Origin: Acidobacteriota bacterium | GTDB lineage: Bacteria > Acidobacteriota > Terriglobia > Bryobacterales > Bryobacteraceae | Assembly: GCA_025350695.1 (NCBI GenBank) | Contig: JANXXI010000328.1 | Span: forward strand, 1 to 63,909 | Length of the DNA stretch: 63,909 bases | Direction of reading: 5' to 3' | In this document: positions 46,577 to 55,455 of the stretch, piece after piece | Position numbering within the stretch: the stretch's first letter is position 1 | How the letters are laid out: every line of letters starts with the position of its first letter | Translations under genes and position numbers: made by a program | Notes under the pieces: model-generated | What the model saw: the letters and a program-made list of their open reading frames with translations, nothing else | Told to the model about the DNA's origin: nothing | Databases searched by the model: none

Positions 46577-48184
46577 ATGAAGAGCGGAATGAATCTCCCT
46601 CGCCTGGTTGGCATAGCTCTTGTTACCCTCTCAACTGCCCACGCAGTTTCGATCAAGCAATCCACCATCAGCCTTACCGCTGACGAACAAGCTTGCACCC
46701 TTGGCCGTCCGCAAGAGGTTTTCCAACCATCCGTGCAGCAAGTTTTCTTCGGCTTCATTGGCCTGCAAATCAGACCAGGCGAAGAAGTCCTTATCGAATG
46801 GGTTGATCCAAAGGGCGACATAGCGCAAGCGACGCCATACGAGGGGCTGCCCACATCCGCAAAGCTCTGTTTCCTGACGCAACTCCCCATTGCCGGATTC
46901 GACGCTGCCGACAAACCAGGCAAGTGGCGCATCCAGGTAAGCGCCAGCGGCCGCGTCATTCACAAACGCGAATTTCAAATCGCCGACGATCCCAATAGAA
47001 GCCTGCTACACATCAGCCGTGTAGAACGCGCCATCAGCGCGCGAGGCACTGAACTCAGCTTAACGGGCGCGGGCTTTGAAGCCACTTCTGTCATCCACAT
47101 CGCCCAATATACGGCTACCGGTGGCTGGAAATATTTGTACCGCCTGGAACCCACCAGTTCCCGATCGGGTCAGCTGAAAGCGGTGCAAACAGGAACCATT
47201 CCCACCGGCGAATACATCGTGATCGTGCGTAATGCCGACAATCGAATGAGTCAACCAGCACGTATGCTCATCGCCTCCGACGTGGGCTACAAGTTGCCAT
47301 TGGCCGCAGGAGAACCGTGGATGATTACCCAAGGCCCCTATGGCGGATTTTCCCACTTCAGCCGGACATCGCAAGCGTGGGACATTGCCCCAATCGGCGA
47401 TCTTCGCAAATGCGTGGTGGCGATGCGCGGCGGTGTCGCCTACACGTTCGACGGAGGCTGGAGGCAGACCCAACACATCCGGTCCTTCGGGAACTACATC
47501 ACCATCGCTCACGACAACGGCGAATTTAGCCACTACGGGCATCTTTCGAGCGGCACCTTCCAGGTAGCGAATGGGCAACGAGTAGAACAGGGCCAAGCGC
47601 TTGCCGTCGTGGGGAACTCCGGCTATACGTTTGGGGCCGGCGGCGGGCGCCATATCCACGTTCAAATAACGCGCGAATTCAGCATCTCCGCACCCAGCAT
47701 TCCTTTCCGTTTCGATGATTTGCCGGATTCTTTGAGGAGTGGCCATCGCACCGTGATCTCAAAGAATTCTTCGCCCCTGTGCAATTGCGCTGGGGCCGTG
47801 GCCCAAGGAAAAGGGGCAGCGGCGCAAACAGTAACCGCAGTCGCCGTGAAGGGAAATAAGCTAGCAGGGGCAGTACAAGTTGAGCAGTGGTGGACGCAAG
47901 TGCTGCAAGTGTCCCCCCGTTCCAATTTGCTTGAGGTTAGCCTCAGTTGGAAGGCCGAAGGCCGGGACTTGAACTTGCACTTAATCAGCCCAACAGGCAA
48001 GCATTACGGACCGCATTACAGCACCGAAGGTTACTCCGCCGTCACAGGCGCCGAAAAGATCAGCCTCAACAAGCCCGAAGCAGGCTATTGGCGCGTGTCA
48101 GTTCGTGGAATGCAGGGCCCACCCGGCGAGATTCAGTTTGAAGTGGAAAGCTCCGCCGCTCTGGCCAAATTGGCGTCCCGCTGA
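46577..48184 (+). CDS. M23 (LytM-type) metallopeptidase with C-terminal PPC-like domain
   Basis: 535 residues with a signal peptide (about 1-24). The Zn peptidase domain lies at about 240-370. His260 and Asp269 sit in SHFSRTSQAWD, and HYGHL begins at His319. HIH at 359-361 completes the HxH motif. These fit active-type M23 peptidases that cut peptidoglycan cross-links. The N-terminal 200 residues are beta-rich, and the C-terminal 130 form a PPC-like beta-sandwich (DLNLHLISPTGKHYG, AGYWRVSVRGM). It lies alone 33 bases after the phosphatase gene. Confidence 0.88.
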   Translation: MKSGMNLPRLVGIALVTLSTAHAVSIKQSTISLTADEQACTLGRPQEVFQPSVQQVFFGFIGLQIRPGEEVLIEWVDPKGDIAQATPYEGLPTSAKLCFLTQLPIAGFDAADKPGKWRIQVSASGRVIHKREFQIADDPNRSLLHISRVERAISARGTELSLTGAGFEATSVIHIAQYTATGGWKYLYRLEPTSSRSGQLKAVQTGTIPTGEYIVIVRNADNRMSQPARMLIASDVGYKLPLAAGEPWMITQGPYGGFSHFSRTSQAWDIAPIGDLRKCVVAMRGGVAYTFDGGWRQTQHIRSFGNYITIAHDNGEFSHYGHLSSGTFQVANGQRVEQGQALAVVGNSGYTFGAGGGRHIHVQITREFSISAPSIPFRFDDLPDSLRSGHRTVISKNSSPLCNCAGAVAQGKGAAAQTVTAVAVKGNKLAGAVQVEQWWTQVLQVSPRSNLLEVSLSWKAEGRDLNLHLISPTGKHYGPHYSTEGYSAVTGAEKISLNKPEAGYWRVSVRGMQGPPGEIQFEVESSAALAKLASR

Positions 48185-48188
48185 CCAT

Positions 48189-49076
48189 TCATTCCAGCTC
48201 TTTCATGTACGCCACAAACCGCCGGGCATAATCATCCAAGGTCTCGAGCGTCCCACCATGCAACAGCGGGGAACACATCTCATAGGCCACGGAAACCCCG
48301 GGCCCAAGCCCCCGCAAGAACCCCGCGTAGTCAATGAATCCCTCGCCCATTGGCACGGCTTGCACATAGGGGGTAGCGGCCTCGTAATTCACCAGTTGGG
48401 GCTGATATTTGTACCTGGGCCGCAGCTGGTAGTCCGCCACGGTAGTGTGAATCGTCATGCTGGCCATCTTCCGCGATGACTCTCCTAACGAAGCCCCATG
48501 CAGCGCCGGAGCCCAAGCATCATACATAGCCTTGCAGTTCGTATGCCCAACCGCTGCTATCAGATCGTGCATCGTCTCCCAACCGCAAGCCATATCATGA
48601 TGGTTCTGAACCCCGACTACCACACCATGCTTTGCCGCCCGGTCCGAGCATTCGCGCAGAGCCGCAACCAACCTTCCCCAAGCCAAGTCATACTTAAGCG
48701 CCGGATGATCGTAACCGCTAAACACACGCACCATGCGCCCCCCAAGCGCCCCAGCCATTCGAGCAAGCTGCTCAACATGGGCAATCTGAAACTCCACTTG
48801 AGGAACTTCGCCATGCTCAGCATCGGCCGTGAAGTTGGTGTATCCGGCAAGCAACACATGCCGCAACCCGGCCGCCTCAATCGTATGGCGCAACTCAGCC
48901 AACTTCGCGTCGTCGTAATCCAGCACGCTCAGGTGCGGACGCTTCGCGCCCAGCATTACACCGTCAAATCCAAGCTCCCCGGCCCGAACCACAAATTCCG
49001 GCAACGATAACGACGCCTGCCCCCACGATCCGGAATAACTCACCGAGTGCAACAGTAAAGGTCGCGCCATGCTCAT
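48189..49076 (-). CDS. Sugar-phosphate isomerase/epimerase-like TIM barrel
   Basis: 295 residues. AP-endonuclease-2/xylose-isomerase-like fold: GELGFDGVMLG near the start, RMVRVFSGYDHPAL, GVQNHHDMACGWETMHDLI (metal His), and the closing YEMCSPLLHGG with its Glu. It lacks a signal peptide, unlike the homologue at 50894. The start ATG overlaps the end of the NHL-propeller gene by four bases, so they form one unit. Confidence 0.82.
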   Translation of the reverse strand: MSMARPLLLHSVSYSGSWGQASLSLPEFVVRAGELGFDGVMLGAKRPHLSVLDYDDAKLAELRHTIEAAGLRHVLLAGYTNFTADAEHGEVPQVEFQIAHVEQLARMAGALGGRMVRVFSGYDHPALKYDLAWGRLVAALRECSDRAAKHGVVVGVQNHHDMACGWETMHDLIAAVGHTNCKAMYDAWAPALHGASLGESSRKMASMTIHTTVADYQLRPRYKYQPQLVNYEAATPYVQAVPMGEGFIDYAGFLRGLGPGVSVAYEMCSPLLHGGTLETLDDYARRFVAYMKELE

Positions 49077-49996
49077 TTTCCCGGCACAAACTTCTGTACC
49101 CGCCAGTTTCGGATCTCCGCCACGTAGATCGCTCCTTGTGAATCAATCGCCATATGATGCGGAAATTCGAACAGCCCTGAAGTTTTGCCCAACCCGCCGC
49201 CAATCTCGCCCAGCATCTTTCCGTTCATATCCACCTTGATCACCCGATTGTTCACCCCGTCGCACAGGAACATGACGTTCTCTTTCGTTGAATAGGCCAG
49301 CCCCCACGGCGAACCCAGATTCGTCCATTTTGAAAGAAACTTGCCGTCTTCGGTAAATATTTGTACGCGATTGTTGCTGCGGTCCGCCACGTACACCTTG
49401 CCCTTGCCATCCAGCACGACGTCGTGGACTAGATCGAACTGCCCATCGCCAGTACCCTTGCTGCCCCATTGCATCTGCCACACGCCATCCTTGCCGAACT
49501 TGGCGACGCGCGAATTCACGTAGCCGTCAGATACCAGGAAATCCCCATTCGGGAAGAATCGCAAACCCGTTGGCCGGTTGAAGGCGGTCTTCGATTGGTT
49601 ATCACCGGCAGTCTTCCCAGCATTGGCAATCACCATCAACAGCTTTCCTTCGCGAGTGAATTTCATCACCGCGTGGCCAGCCACATCCACCAGCCACACA
49701 TTGCCGTCAGGGTCAATCTGGATGCCGTGCGAAGAAACAATTGGAACCTCAGGCCAAGATTGCAACATCTTTCCATCCCGGTCAAATTCCACTACCCCAT
49801 GCGGTCCGCGGTTGAAAACCCAAACATGGTCGTTCTTGTCAACGGCCACGCCTGAGACCTCTCCAAAGTTCCAACCCTTGGGTAGTTTGGCCCAATTGTC
49901 CACCACTTTGTAAGGAAGCTTGGGGCCAGTTGCAAGTTGCGCCATCAACGCCGGCGCCAAAGCGGCAACAAATAAGATTTGCTTGATCATCGGCAC
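49073..49996 (-). CDS. NHL-repeat six-bladed beta-propeller (secreted)
   Basis: 307 residues, signal peptide at 1-19 (MIKQILFVAALAPALMA). Six NHL-type blades are visible, for example VSGVAVDKNDHVWVFNRG, HGIQIDPDGNVWLVDVAGHAVMKF, GKVYVADRSNNRVQIF and MAIDSQGAIYVAEIRNWRVQKF. Such proteins include peptidyl-alpha-hydroxyglycine lyase-like members, but active-site residues are not clear. Same strand and coupled to the isomerase gene downstream. Confidence 0.88.
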   Translation of the reverse strand: MPMIKQILFVAALAPALMAQLATGPKLPYKVVDNWAKLPKGWNFGEVSGVAVDKNDHVWVFNRGPHGVVEFDRDGKMLQSWPEVPIVSSHGIQIDPDGNVWLVDVAGHAVMKFTREGKLLMVIANAGKTAGDNQSKTAFNRPTGLRFFPNGDFLVSDGYVNSRVAKFGKDGVWQMQWGSKGTGDGQFDLVHDVVLDGKGKVYVADRSNNRVQIFTEDGKFLSKWTNLGSPWGLAYSTKENVMFLCDGVNNRVIKVDMNGKMLGEIGGGLGKTSGLFEFPHHMAIDSQGAIYVAEIRNWRVQKFVPGK

Positions 49997-50058
49997 GACA
50001 ATAGCCGATGCGAGGGAAGGGTGTCAATACCCAGTCGAAGCAGGATAAACTATTTCAC

Positions 50059-50827
50059 ATGAAGCGTAGAAATTTTCTCGCCGGTTCGCTGGCCGGCGCC
50101 AGCGGCTATTCGATTATGGTGAATGCCGTCGGCTTGCCACCACTAACCGACGAACAGAAGCGGAAATTTCGGGATCAGCGGGCCTTTCCACAATAGCCCC
50201 AACCGGCGCTAAAGCTGGCCTGTGGGCTCCCGAGCCCAACATGACGCTGGTGGATCTTTCCTGCGATGTCTTCGTCGCCGGCGGTGGCTTAGCGGGAATT
50301 TGCGCCGCAATCTCCGCCGCGAGGCATGGCGCAAAAGTAATTCTGGTGCAGAACCGCTCCCGCCTGGGAGGCAATTCCTCAAGTGAAGTCAAAATGCACG
50401 TCGTCGGCGCAAATTCGCACAAAGGCCGCGGCGTTGGCGCGAATCCGGCTTGCTCGAAGAAATCCGCCTCCAGGACGCTGTTCAAAATCCGCAGCGCTGT
50501 TGGGAGATGTGGGACCTGCTTTTGTACGACAAGGTGATCAGTGGACCCAACATTAAGTTGCTTCTTGAAAGCACTCTTTACCGCGCGGACTCGAAAGAAG
50601 GTAAGCTAACCACGGCCTACGTCCACAACGATTCCACCGAACTGCTGTACCGCATCCACGCAAAATATTTCGTCGATGCCACCGGCGATTCCGAGGAGAA
50701 AGGTAACTACCAGCGCGTGAATCGCCATCAGTTCTCCGCAGTGAACGCGTCTGCTATCAGGGTGCGCGTCACGGCAACCAACGGCGACGAATTGGCCCGG
50801 ATCTTCGAGGTGCGGTGTTACGCCTGA
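50059..50827 (+). pseudogene. FAD-dependent oxidoreductase, frameshifted with internal deletion
   Basis: The start (50059) has a Tat-like leader (MKRRNFLAGSLAGASG) that stops at 50194. A shifted frame holds the FAD motif FVAGGGLAGICAAISAARHGAKVILVQ with LGGNSSSEV. A third frame has DLLLYDKV ... YFVDATGDSEE and then jumps to what looks like the protein's C-terminus (RVTATNGDELARIFEVRCYA). A normal family member is several hundred residues longer, so a central part is deleted. It cannot make an active enzyme. Confidence 0.85.
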
Positions 50828-50835
50828 AAATGGAA

Positions 50836-50869
50836 ACGGCTCGCGAGTTTCGGTAACCTCGCGAGCCGT
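50836..50869 (-). terminator. Rho-independent terminator of the 50894-51733 gene
   Basis: ACGGCTCGCGAG, a ten-base loop and CTCGCGAGCCGT give a perfect 12-bp stem. On the minus strand it lies 25 bases past the stop and is followed by TTCCATTTT. It also stands nine bases beyond the pseudogene end on the plus strand, where no U-run follows. Confidence 0.85.
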
Positions 50870-50893
50870 GAACTAACCGTTCCCTTAGAGCGA

Positions 50894-51733
50894 CTAGGAA
50901 ATCCCAGCCAACACTCCACGCATGTAGGCGAAAGATTCCTTCATGCCCGGCAGCGGCGTCTTCAGATTAATTTCGTACTCAAGCATCACGCCAGCCGTGT
51001 ATTTCATAGCCTTCAACTGCTTGAATATCTTAACTAACGGCAATACGCCTTGCCCCACCGCCACCTGACTGTCCTTATTCATCGGATCCTTCAAATCCTT
51101 CACATGCATGTCGTGCAGCCGGGGACCCGCTTCTTTGATTGATTCCAAAATGTCCACGCCCGTGCGCGATGTGTGTCCTATGTCGATACACAGTCCCATT
51201 CGCGGATCCATGTTCTTCACTTCCTTCAGAACCGACTGCGGACTGGGAAAGACTTTGTCCTCAGGGCCGTGGTTGTGGATCGCGGCCTTAATGTTGTACT
51301 TTTTCACGTATCTTTCGATGATCGGAAGGTTCTTCACAGTAGGAGCCATTACCATTAAGGGAAAGCCCATCGCCTTGGCATAATCGAAATTAAGCTTTAC
51401 CTCAGCATCCTCTTCGGTCTTAAAAGAAACGTTGCCGCCACCCAAAATCTGTAGTCCGGCGTCTTCGAATTCCTTGCGAGCCGCCGCCCATTCCTCAGGC
51501 GTAGCTTTCAGCTTGGCGTGAAAATCTTTGATATTGACGTACTTCACGTCCAACTCTTTCAAAGCAGCAATCGCTTCGGTGCGGGACATGCTTCGCAACG
51601 AATACGAAGCGACTCCGAGCTTAAAGCCAGCAGCCGTATCCATGGGGTGCGCATGCACTCCAACCGCAGCCAAGGGAAGCGCAGCCGCTGTGCGCAAAAT
51701 ATCGCGGCGTGAAAGAGAAAGTTCCAGAGACAT
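50894..51733 (-). CDS. Tat-exported sugar-phosphate isomerase/epimerase-like protein
   Basis: 279 residues. The leader SRRDILRTAAALPLAAVGVHA has a twin-arginine motif. The AP-endonuclease-2-like TIM barrel follows, with VKYVNIKDFHAKL, IHNHGPEDKVFPSP, LCIDIGHTSRTG and MLEYEI supplying metal ligands. It probably isomerises or epimerises a sugar in the periplasm. It has its own terminator and is separate from the isomerase at 48189. Confidence 0.87.
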   Translation of the reverse strand: MSLELSLSRRDILRTAAALPLAAVGVHAHPMDTAAGFKLGVASYSLRSMSRTEAIAALKELDVKYVNIKDFHAKLKATPEEWAAARKEFEDAGLQILGGGNVSFKTEEDAEVKLNFDYAKAMGFPLMVMAPTVKNLPIIERYVKKYNIKAAIHNHGPEDKVFPSPQSVLKEVKNMDPRMGLCIDIGHTSRTGVDILESIKEAGPRLHDMHVKDLKDPMNKDSQVAVGQGVLPLVKIFKQLKAMKYTAGVMLEYEINLKTPLPGMKESFAYMRGVLAGIS

Positions 51734-51752
51734 TACTGATCAGCATATCAAA

Positions 51753-52472
51753 TCAGGTAGCCAGGTTCTTCTCCGCCCAATTCAACATCTCCACCTGCCG
51801 ATCTCGCTTGCCAAGCCCTACTTCAAGGTTTACGTAACGAACTCCGAGCTTTGCTGCAAGACGAGAGAACGATCCGTCATCCGTTGGCGGCGCCCGGTTT
51901 TGCAGCACTACATTGAACGGCGAGCCGGACAATACCTGATAGTCGGCTTCGCTCGTGCAAAGAAAGAACTCGTGGGTGTTGGCGGCATCCGCCAGACTGG
52001 TTTTATCGCTGATCGGAACCTCGTCCTGAACCGAATAACCTCGGGCGTTGTTATGTAGGGCAAGTAACAAGCCGCCCACCGGAGGCAGAATTAACCGCAG
52101 CAGCTTTTCCCTGTCGCGATCCAACCGCTCAATCAGATAAAGCCGCTCCGCCCACGAGATTCGCGGATTCAACTTGTCGATGTTCGCCAACGCACCAACG
52201 TGCGACCAGACTCGATTCGGGTCAAACTGCAAGCCCCCCTGAACGAAATTGCGTTGATCGTTATCCACCAGAAACGCGACGCCCGCATTCGTCTTCATGT
52301 GCGCGGTCAACACGTCGCGCGCTGTAGATTCGTCGCCATGAATATGCAAGTATCGCCGGTTGGACCGCCCGTTACGAATTACGTGCAACCGTAGTCCGCC
52401 GCCACTCAGTTGTTTCGATCCGGCAAACGGCGCCATTCCCAACGCAGCAAGTGCTTCCCGTCTGGTTCTCAT
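51753..52472 (-). CDS. Unknown protein with twin-arginine-like leader
   Basis: I use the ATG at 52472, which gives MRTRREALAALGMAPF, a leader often seen on exported proteins of this group; an upstream in-frame start would overlap the divergent sulfatase promoter. Product 239 residues. Recognisable features are YLHIHGDESTARDVL, GLLLALHNNARGYSVQDEVPISD and LNWAEKNLAT. I do not recognise the family; the His-containing blocks might bind metal. Stop is 20 bases from the start of the Tat isomerase gene on the same strand. Confidence 0.6.
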   Translation of the reverse strand: MRTRREALAALGMAPFAGSKQLSGGGLRLHVIRNGRSNRRYLHIHGDESTARDVLTAHMKTNAGVAFLVDNDQRNFVQGGLQFDPNRVWSHVGALANIDKLNPRISWAERLYLIERLDRDREKLLRLILPPVGGLLLALHNNARGYSVQDEVPISDKTSLADAANTHEFFLCTSEADYQVLSGSPFNVVLQNRAPPTDDGSFSRLAAKLGVRYVNLEVGLGKRDRQVEMLNWAEKNLAT

Positions 52473-52480
52473 ACATTCAG

Positions 52481-52488
52481 TGTATAAT
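52481..52488 (+). promoter_or_regulatory. Divergent promoter core between sulfatase and unknown gene
   Basis: TG followed directly by TATAAT (52483-52488) lies 10 bases before the sulfatase ATG, so that mRNA would be nearly leaderless. On the minus strand the same region reads TTATACA about eight bases ahead of the ATG of the unknown gene. Only 25 bases separate the two starts. Confidence 0.55.
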
Positions 52489-52497
52489 TGCCTTTCC

Positions 52498-54336
52498 ATG
52501 AATCGACGTTGTTTTCTTGCATCCATCGCCGGGGCGGTCTTCGCCGCTGACACTTCCAAGCCCAATATCTTGTGGCTTACCTGCGAAGACATGAGCCCCA
52601 ATCTGGGTTGCTTTGGCGATACCTATGCCGTCTCTCCGAACCTGGACCGTTTTGCCAGGACCGCGTTGCGCTATACCACTGCCTGGTCCAACGCCCCCGT
52701 CTGCGCGCCTGCCCGCACTACGATCATCAGCGGCATCTATCCTCCATCCAGCGGCGCTGAACATATGCGCTCTGAAACGCGTCTTCCCGCCGGCATGAAA
52801 ATGTTCCCCAACTTTCTGCGCGACGCCGGATATTATTGCTCAAACAACGCCAAGGAAGATTACAACCTGGTCAAAACCGGCGAGGTGTGGGATGACTCAT
52901 CGAACAAAGCCCACTGGCGGAATCGTAAATCCGGCCAACCTTTTTTCTCCGTCTTCAATCATTTGATCACTCACGAAAGCCAGATCCGCACACGTCCCCA
53001 CGATTGGCGGCATAACTTGGCCAAGGCTCCCCTGCCCTCCTACTTTCCCGATACAAAGGAAGTCCGCCAAGACATCGCCCAAAACTACGACAACATCACC
53101 ACGATGGATACGCAGGTCGGTGACCTACTCGCTGATTTGGAAAAGGATGGCTTGGCTGAGGATACGATTGTCTTCTTCTATTCCGATCACGGCTCGGGCA
53201 TGCCCCGCAGCAAGCGCACTCCTTACAACTCCGGCCTGCATGTGCCGTTGATGGTGCGCATCCCTGAAAAGTTCAAGCATCTGGCGACGCCAGACTACAA
53301 GGTTGGCACCACCGCCAGCCGCCCTATCAGCTTCGTCGACCTCGCCCCCACCGTCCTTAGTCTGGCCGGCATCAAGCCGCCCGATTATCACCAGGGCCAT
53401 GCGTTCCTCGGCAAGTACGCTGCGCCGGAACAAACGTATGTTTATGGCTTCCGCGGCCGGATGGATGAACGGTACGACCTGATGCGGACGCTGCGCGACA
53501 AGCGCTACGTATATGTGCGGAACTTCATGCCGCATCGAATCTACGGGCAACACATTTCCTACCAATTCGAAACCCCCACGACCGCGGTGTGGAAGAAGAT
53601 GTTTGACGAAGGCAAGCTTACGCCCGTGCAGCAGAAGTTCTGGCAAACCAAGCCGCCCGAGGAACTGTTCGACTTAACCACTGACAAAGACGAGGTGAAA
53701 AACCTGGCAAGTTCTCCGGCGCACAAGCCTATCCTCGAACGCATGCGGAAAGCGCAACGTGACCTGGCATTGAAGATTCGCGACGTAGGATTCCTTCCCG
53801 AGTGCGCCATCCATTCGAGAGCGGGAAAGGGCGCGCCGTATGACGTCGGCCACGACGACGCCCGCTATCCATTCGCCCGTGTGTTCGATATGGCCGACGC
53901 CGCGACGATGCTGAGCGAAAGCGCGATCCCCAAGCTGGTAGCCGGACTCAAGGACCCCGATAGCGCGGTCCGCTACTGGGCTGGCATCGGCTTCTTGGCG
54001 CGGGGCGCGAAGGCCGTGCAGGCGCATTCCAGCGCGCTGCGGCAGGCATTGAGTGACGAAGCTCCGGAAGTCCGCATCGCCGCGGGCGAGGCTTTGGGAC
54101 GTTATGGTTCCGACGCTGAGTCAACGGAAGCCGCGCAAGTCTTGCTGAAACTTTCGGATATCGAAAAGAACGGGCCGTACGTTGCAATGATGGCGCTGAA
54201 CGGGATCGACTACATGGGCCCGAGGGCAGCCGGTTTCAAGGATCAAGTAGCTAAGCTACCAAAAACCACGAAAGGGTATCCGCAGAAGTTGAGCGGTTAC
54301 GTACCAAACATCCTCGAGCATATTGCGAGTAAATGA
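52498..54336 (+). CDS. Sulfatase (arylsulfatase/heparan-sulfatase type)
   Basis: 612 residues from ATG 52498 with a short leader (MNRRCFLASIAGAVFA). The CxPxR motif is Cys69-Ala-Pro-Ala-Arg, where Cys is converted to formylglycine. Asp31 (TCEDM), the FYSDHGSGMPRSKRTPYNSGLHVPL block and KDEVKNLASSPA mark the sulfatase fold. The final 150 residues contain HEAT-like repeats (AIPKLVAGLKDPDSAVRYWAGIGFLARGAKA). Probably exported to desulfate a host or environmental glycan. It starts from the divergent promoter. Confidence 0.93.
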   Translation: MNRRCFLASIAGAVFAADTSKPNILWLTCEDMSPNLGCFGDTYAVSPNLDRFARTALRYTTAWSNAPVCAPARTTIISGIYPPSSGAEHMRSETRLPAGMKMFPNFLRDAGYYCSNNAKEDYNLVKTGEVWDDSSNKAHWRNRKSGQPFFSVFNHLITHESQIRTRPHDWRHNLAKAPLPSYFPDTKEVRQDIAQNYDNITTMDTQVGDLLADLEKDGLAEDTIVFFYSDHGSGMPRSKRTPYNSGLHVPLMVRIPEKFKHLATPDYKVGTTASRPISFVDLAPTVLSLAGIKPPDYHQGHAFLGKYAAPEQTYVYGFRGRMDERYDLMRTLRDKRYVYVRNFMPHRIYGQHISYQFETPTTAVWKKMFDEGKLTPVQQKFWQTKPPEELFDLTTDKDEVKNLASSPAHKPILERMRKAQRDLALKIRDVGFLPECAIHSRAGKGAPYDVGHDDARYPFARVFDMADAATMLSESAIPKLVAGLKDPDSAVRYWAGIGFLARGAKAVQAHSSALRQALSDEAPEVRIAAGEALGRYGSDAESTEAAQVLLKLSDIEKNGPYVAMMALNGIDYMGPRAAGFKDQVAKLPKTTKGYPQKLSGYVPNILEHIASK

Positions 54337-54394
54337 ACCGCGTTTGTATTTGAAGGCTAATCAGAAGCTAAAAAATGCCGTGCGTAGTAAGTGG

Positions 54395-54403
54395 GGCGGA
54401 CCC
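54395..54403 (+). repeat. Left copy of a 9-bp direct repeat (possible target duplication)
   Basis: GGCGGACCC sits immediately before the left inverted repeat. The same nine bases (plus CC) follow the right inverted repeat at 56195-56203. Confidence 0.5.
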
Positions 54404-54580
54404 CCATAAGCGCTAACTTTAAGCCCCAACTATGGAGGCAGTTGAGCGCGACGTCGGAAGGAGCAATACCCCGGCGGAGAACTCGCATTTCCGAGATCGG
54501 GACTTCTGGACCGCGTTACGTTCGATGGAGTTTTGTACGAGTTGCGCGTGACACGGCCCCGGGGCGGCGGTAGCGCTTCC

Positions 54581-55105
54581 TCAAATCCCAGAAACGTCTT
54601 GCCCGAGTCGCTTAAATTGATTCACGACGCTGGCTTTCCGCAAAAAACAATAAATGACAGTCAACTCCACTATGGCCATCAAATAGGGGGTCACTAACGC
54701 GGCAAAACGCGCGCCAGCTAGTTGATCCGCGTTTGAATATCGGAAAGGGCCACGAGAAGGCTCGGGATGCAAACCATGTTGCATGATCGTAAAGGCTGTC
54801 CAGACCAAGCAAAGCAACCAGAACCACAATGCTGCATACCGCGCCCAATTGTGTCGTTGGCGAAGTGCCAATATTACATAAATGAACCCAATCCCGAGAC
54901 AAAAAAGTACGGCACACCACATCCAGGGCAATGGTGATCGTGCTAGCACCGCCTGGCGGATGTTAAGGAGGCTCGCAATCAGAAAGACAATACCGAAGAA
55001 GCCCAGACCCACATACGTCACTGCGATGGTTTTGCTGAATGCCTTGACCGCAATCCTGTTTGTCGAGGTGACGCTAGATGAGGCAGTCGGACCACCGGTT
55101 TCCAT
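54581..55105 (-). CDS. Unknown four-helix membrane protein
   Basis: 174 residues with four membrane segments: VTYVGLGFFGIVFLIASLL, PWMWCAVLFCLGIGFIYVILAL, YAALWFWLLCLVWTAFTIM and LVTPYLMAIVELTVIYCFL. The N-terminus is Ser/Thr-rich, and the last 15 residues are basic. No family was recognised. It lies inside the candidate mobile segment and its 5' end is 350 bases from the small gene on the plus strand. It is not linked to the sulfatase. Confidence 0.6.
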   Translation of the reverse strand: METGGPTASSSVTSTNRIAVKAFSKTIAVTYVGLGFFGIVFLIASLLNIRQAVLARSPLPWMWCAVLFCLGIGFIYVILALRQRHNWARYAALWFWLLCLVWTAFTIMQHGLHPEPSRGPFRYSNADQLAGARFAALVTPYLMAIVELTVIYCFLRKASVVNQFKRLGQDVSGI

Positions 55106-55455
55106 TTATTTTCCTTCCGATCAATTTTACTCCTTCTGAAATGCAGGAAAGTATCTGTGGACCTCTGGGCGAATTGTCGGCCACTCGGAAGTTGGGCTCT
55201 GGGGAGCCCTCAATGCCGGGCCGAACCCCGAATCTGAAAAGTATTGGACGAGTCCGCGATGATCCAGACAAAGGCTCTCCGGTTAGCCCTTTCGCGAGCC
55301 TCACGGCCCTACGTGGTCACTGACGAAGGCTGGGCGAGAGCATTAGGAAGTTACCAGATCACCTGCAGCACCGGGGTATGATGTGTCGCGCGGAAACCGC
55401 AAAGGCCTCCATTCTTAAACAAGAATGCTAGATTGATGTTGAGGGTCCGACTCCG
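55106..55455. other. 350-bp spacer inside the candidate element
   Basis: No convincing gene. One copy of a 27-bp sequence lies at 55169-55195 (second copy at 56094-56120). A 60-codon frame near 55139 lacks any visible domain. Confidence 0.4.
55169..55195 (+). repeat. Direct repeat, copy 1 of 2
   Basis: A 27-bp sequence starting GCGAAT and holding GTCGGC and ACTCGGA matches 56094-56120 at 23 positions. The two copies flank the 55456-55983 gene in the same orientation. Confidence 0.5.

Noticed and set aside
54391-54573. A 60-codon frame at the left edge of the candidate element
   Set aside because: It contains the inverted repeat and has no recognisable domain; it is probably not coding.
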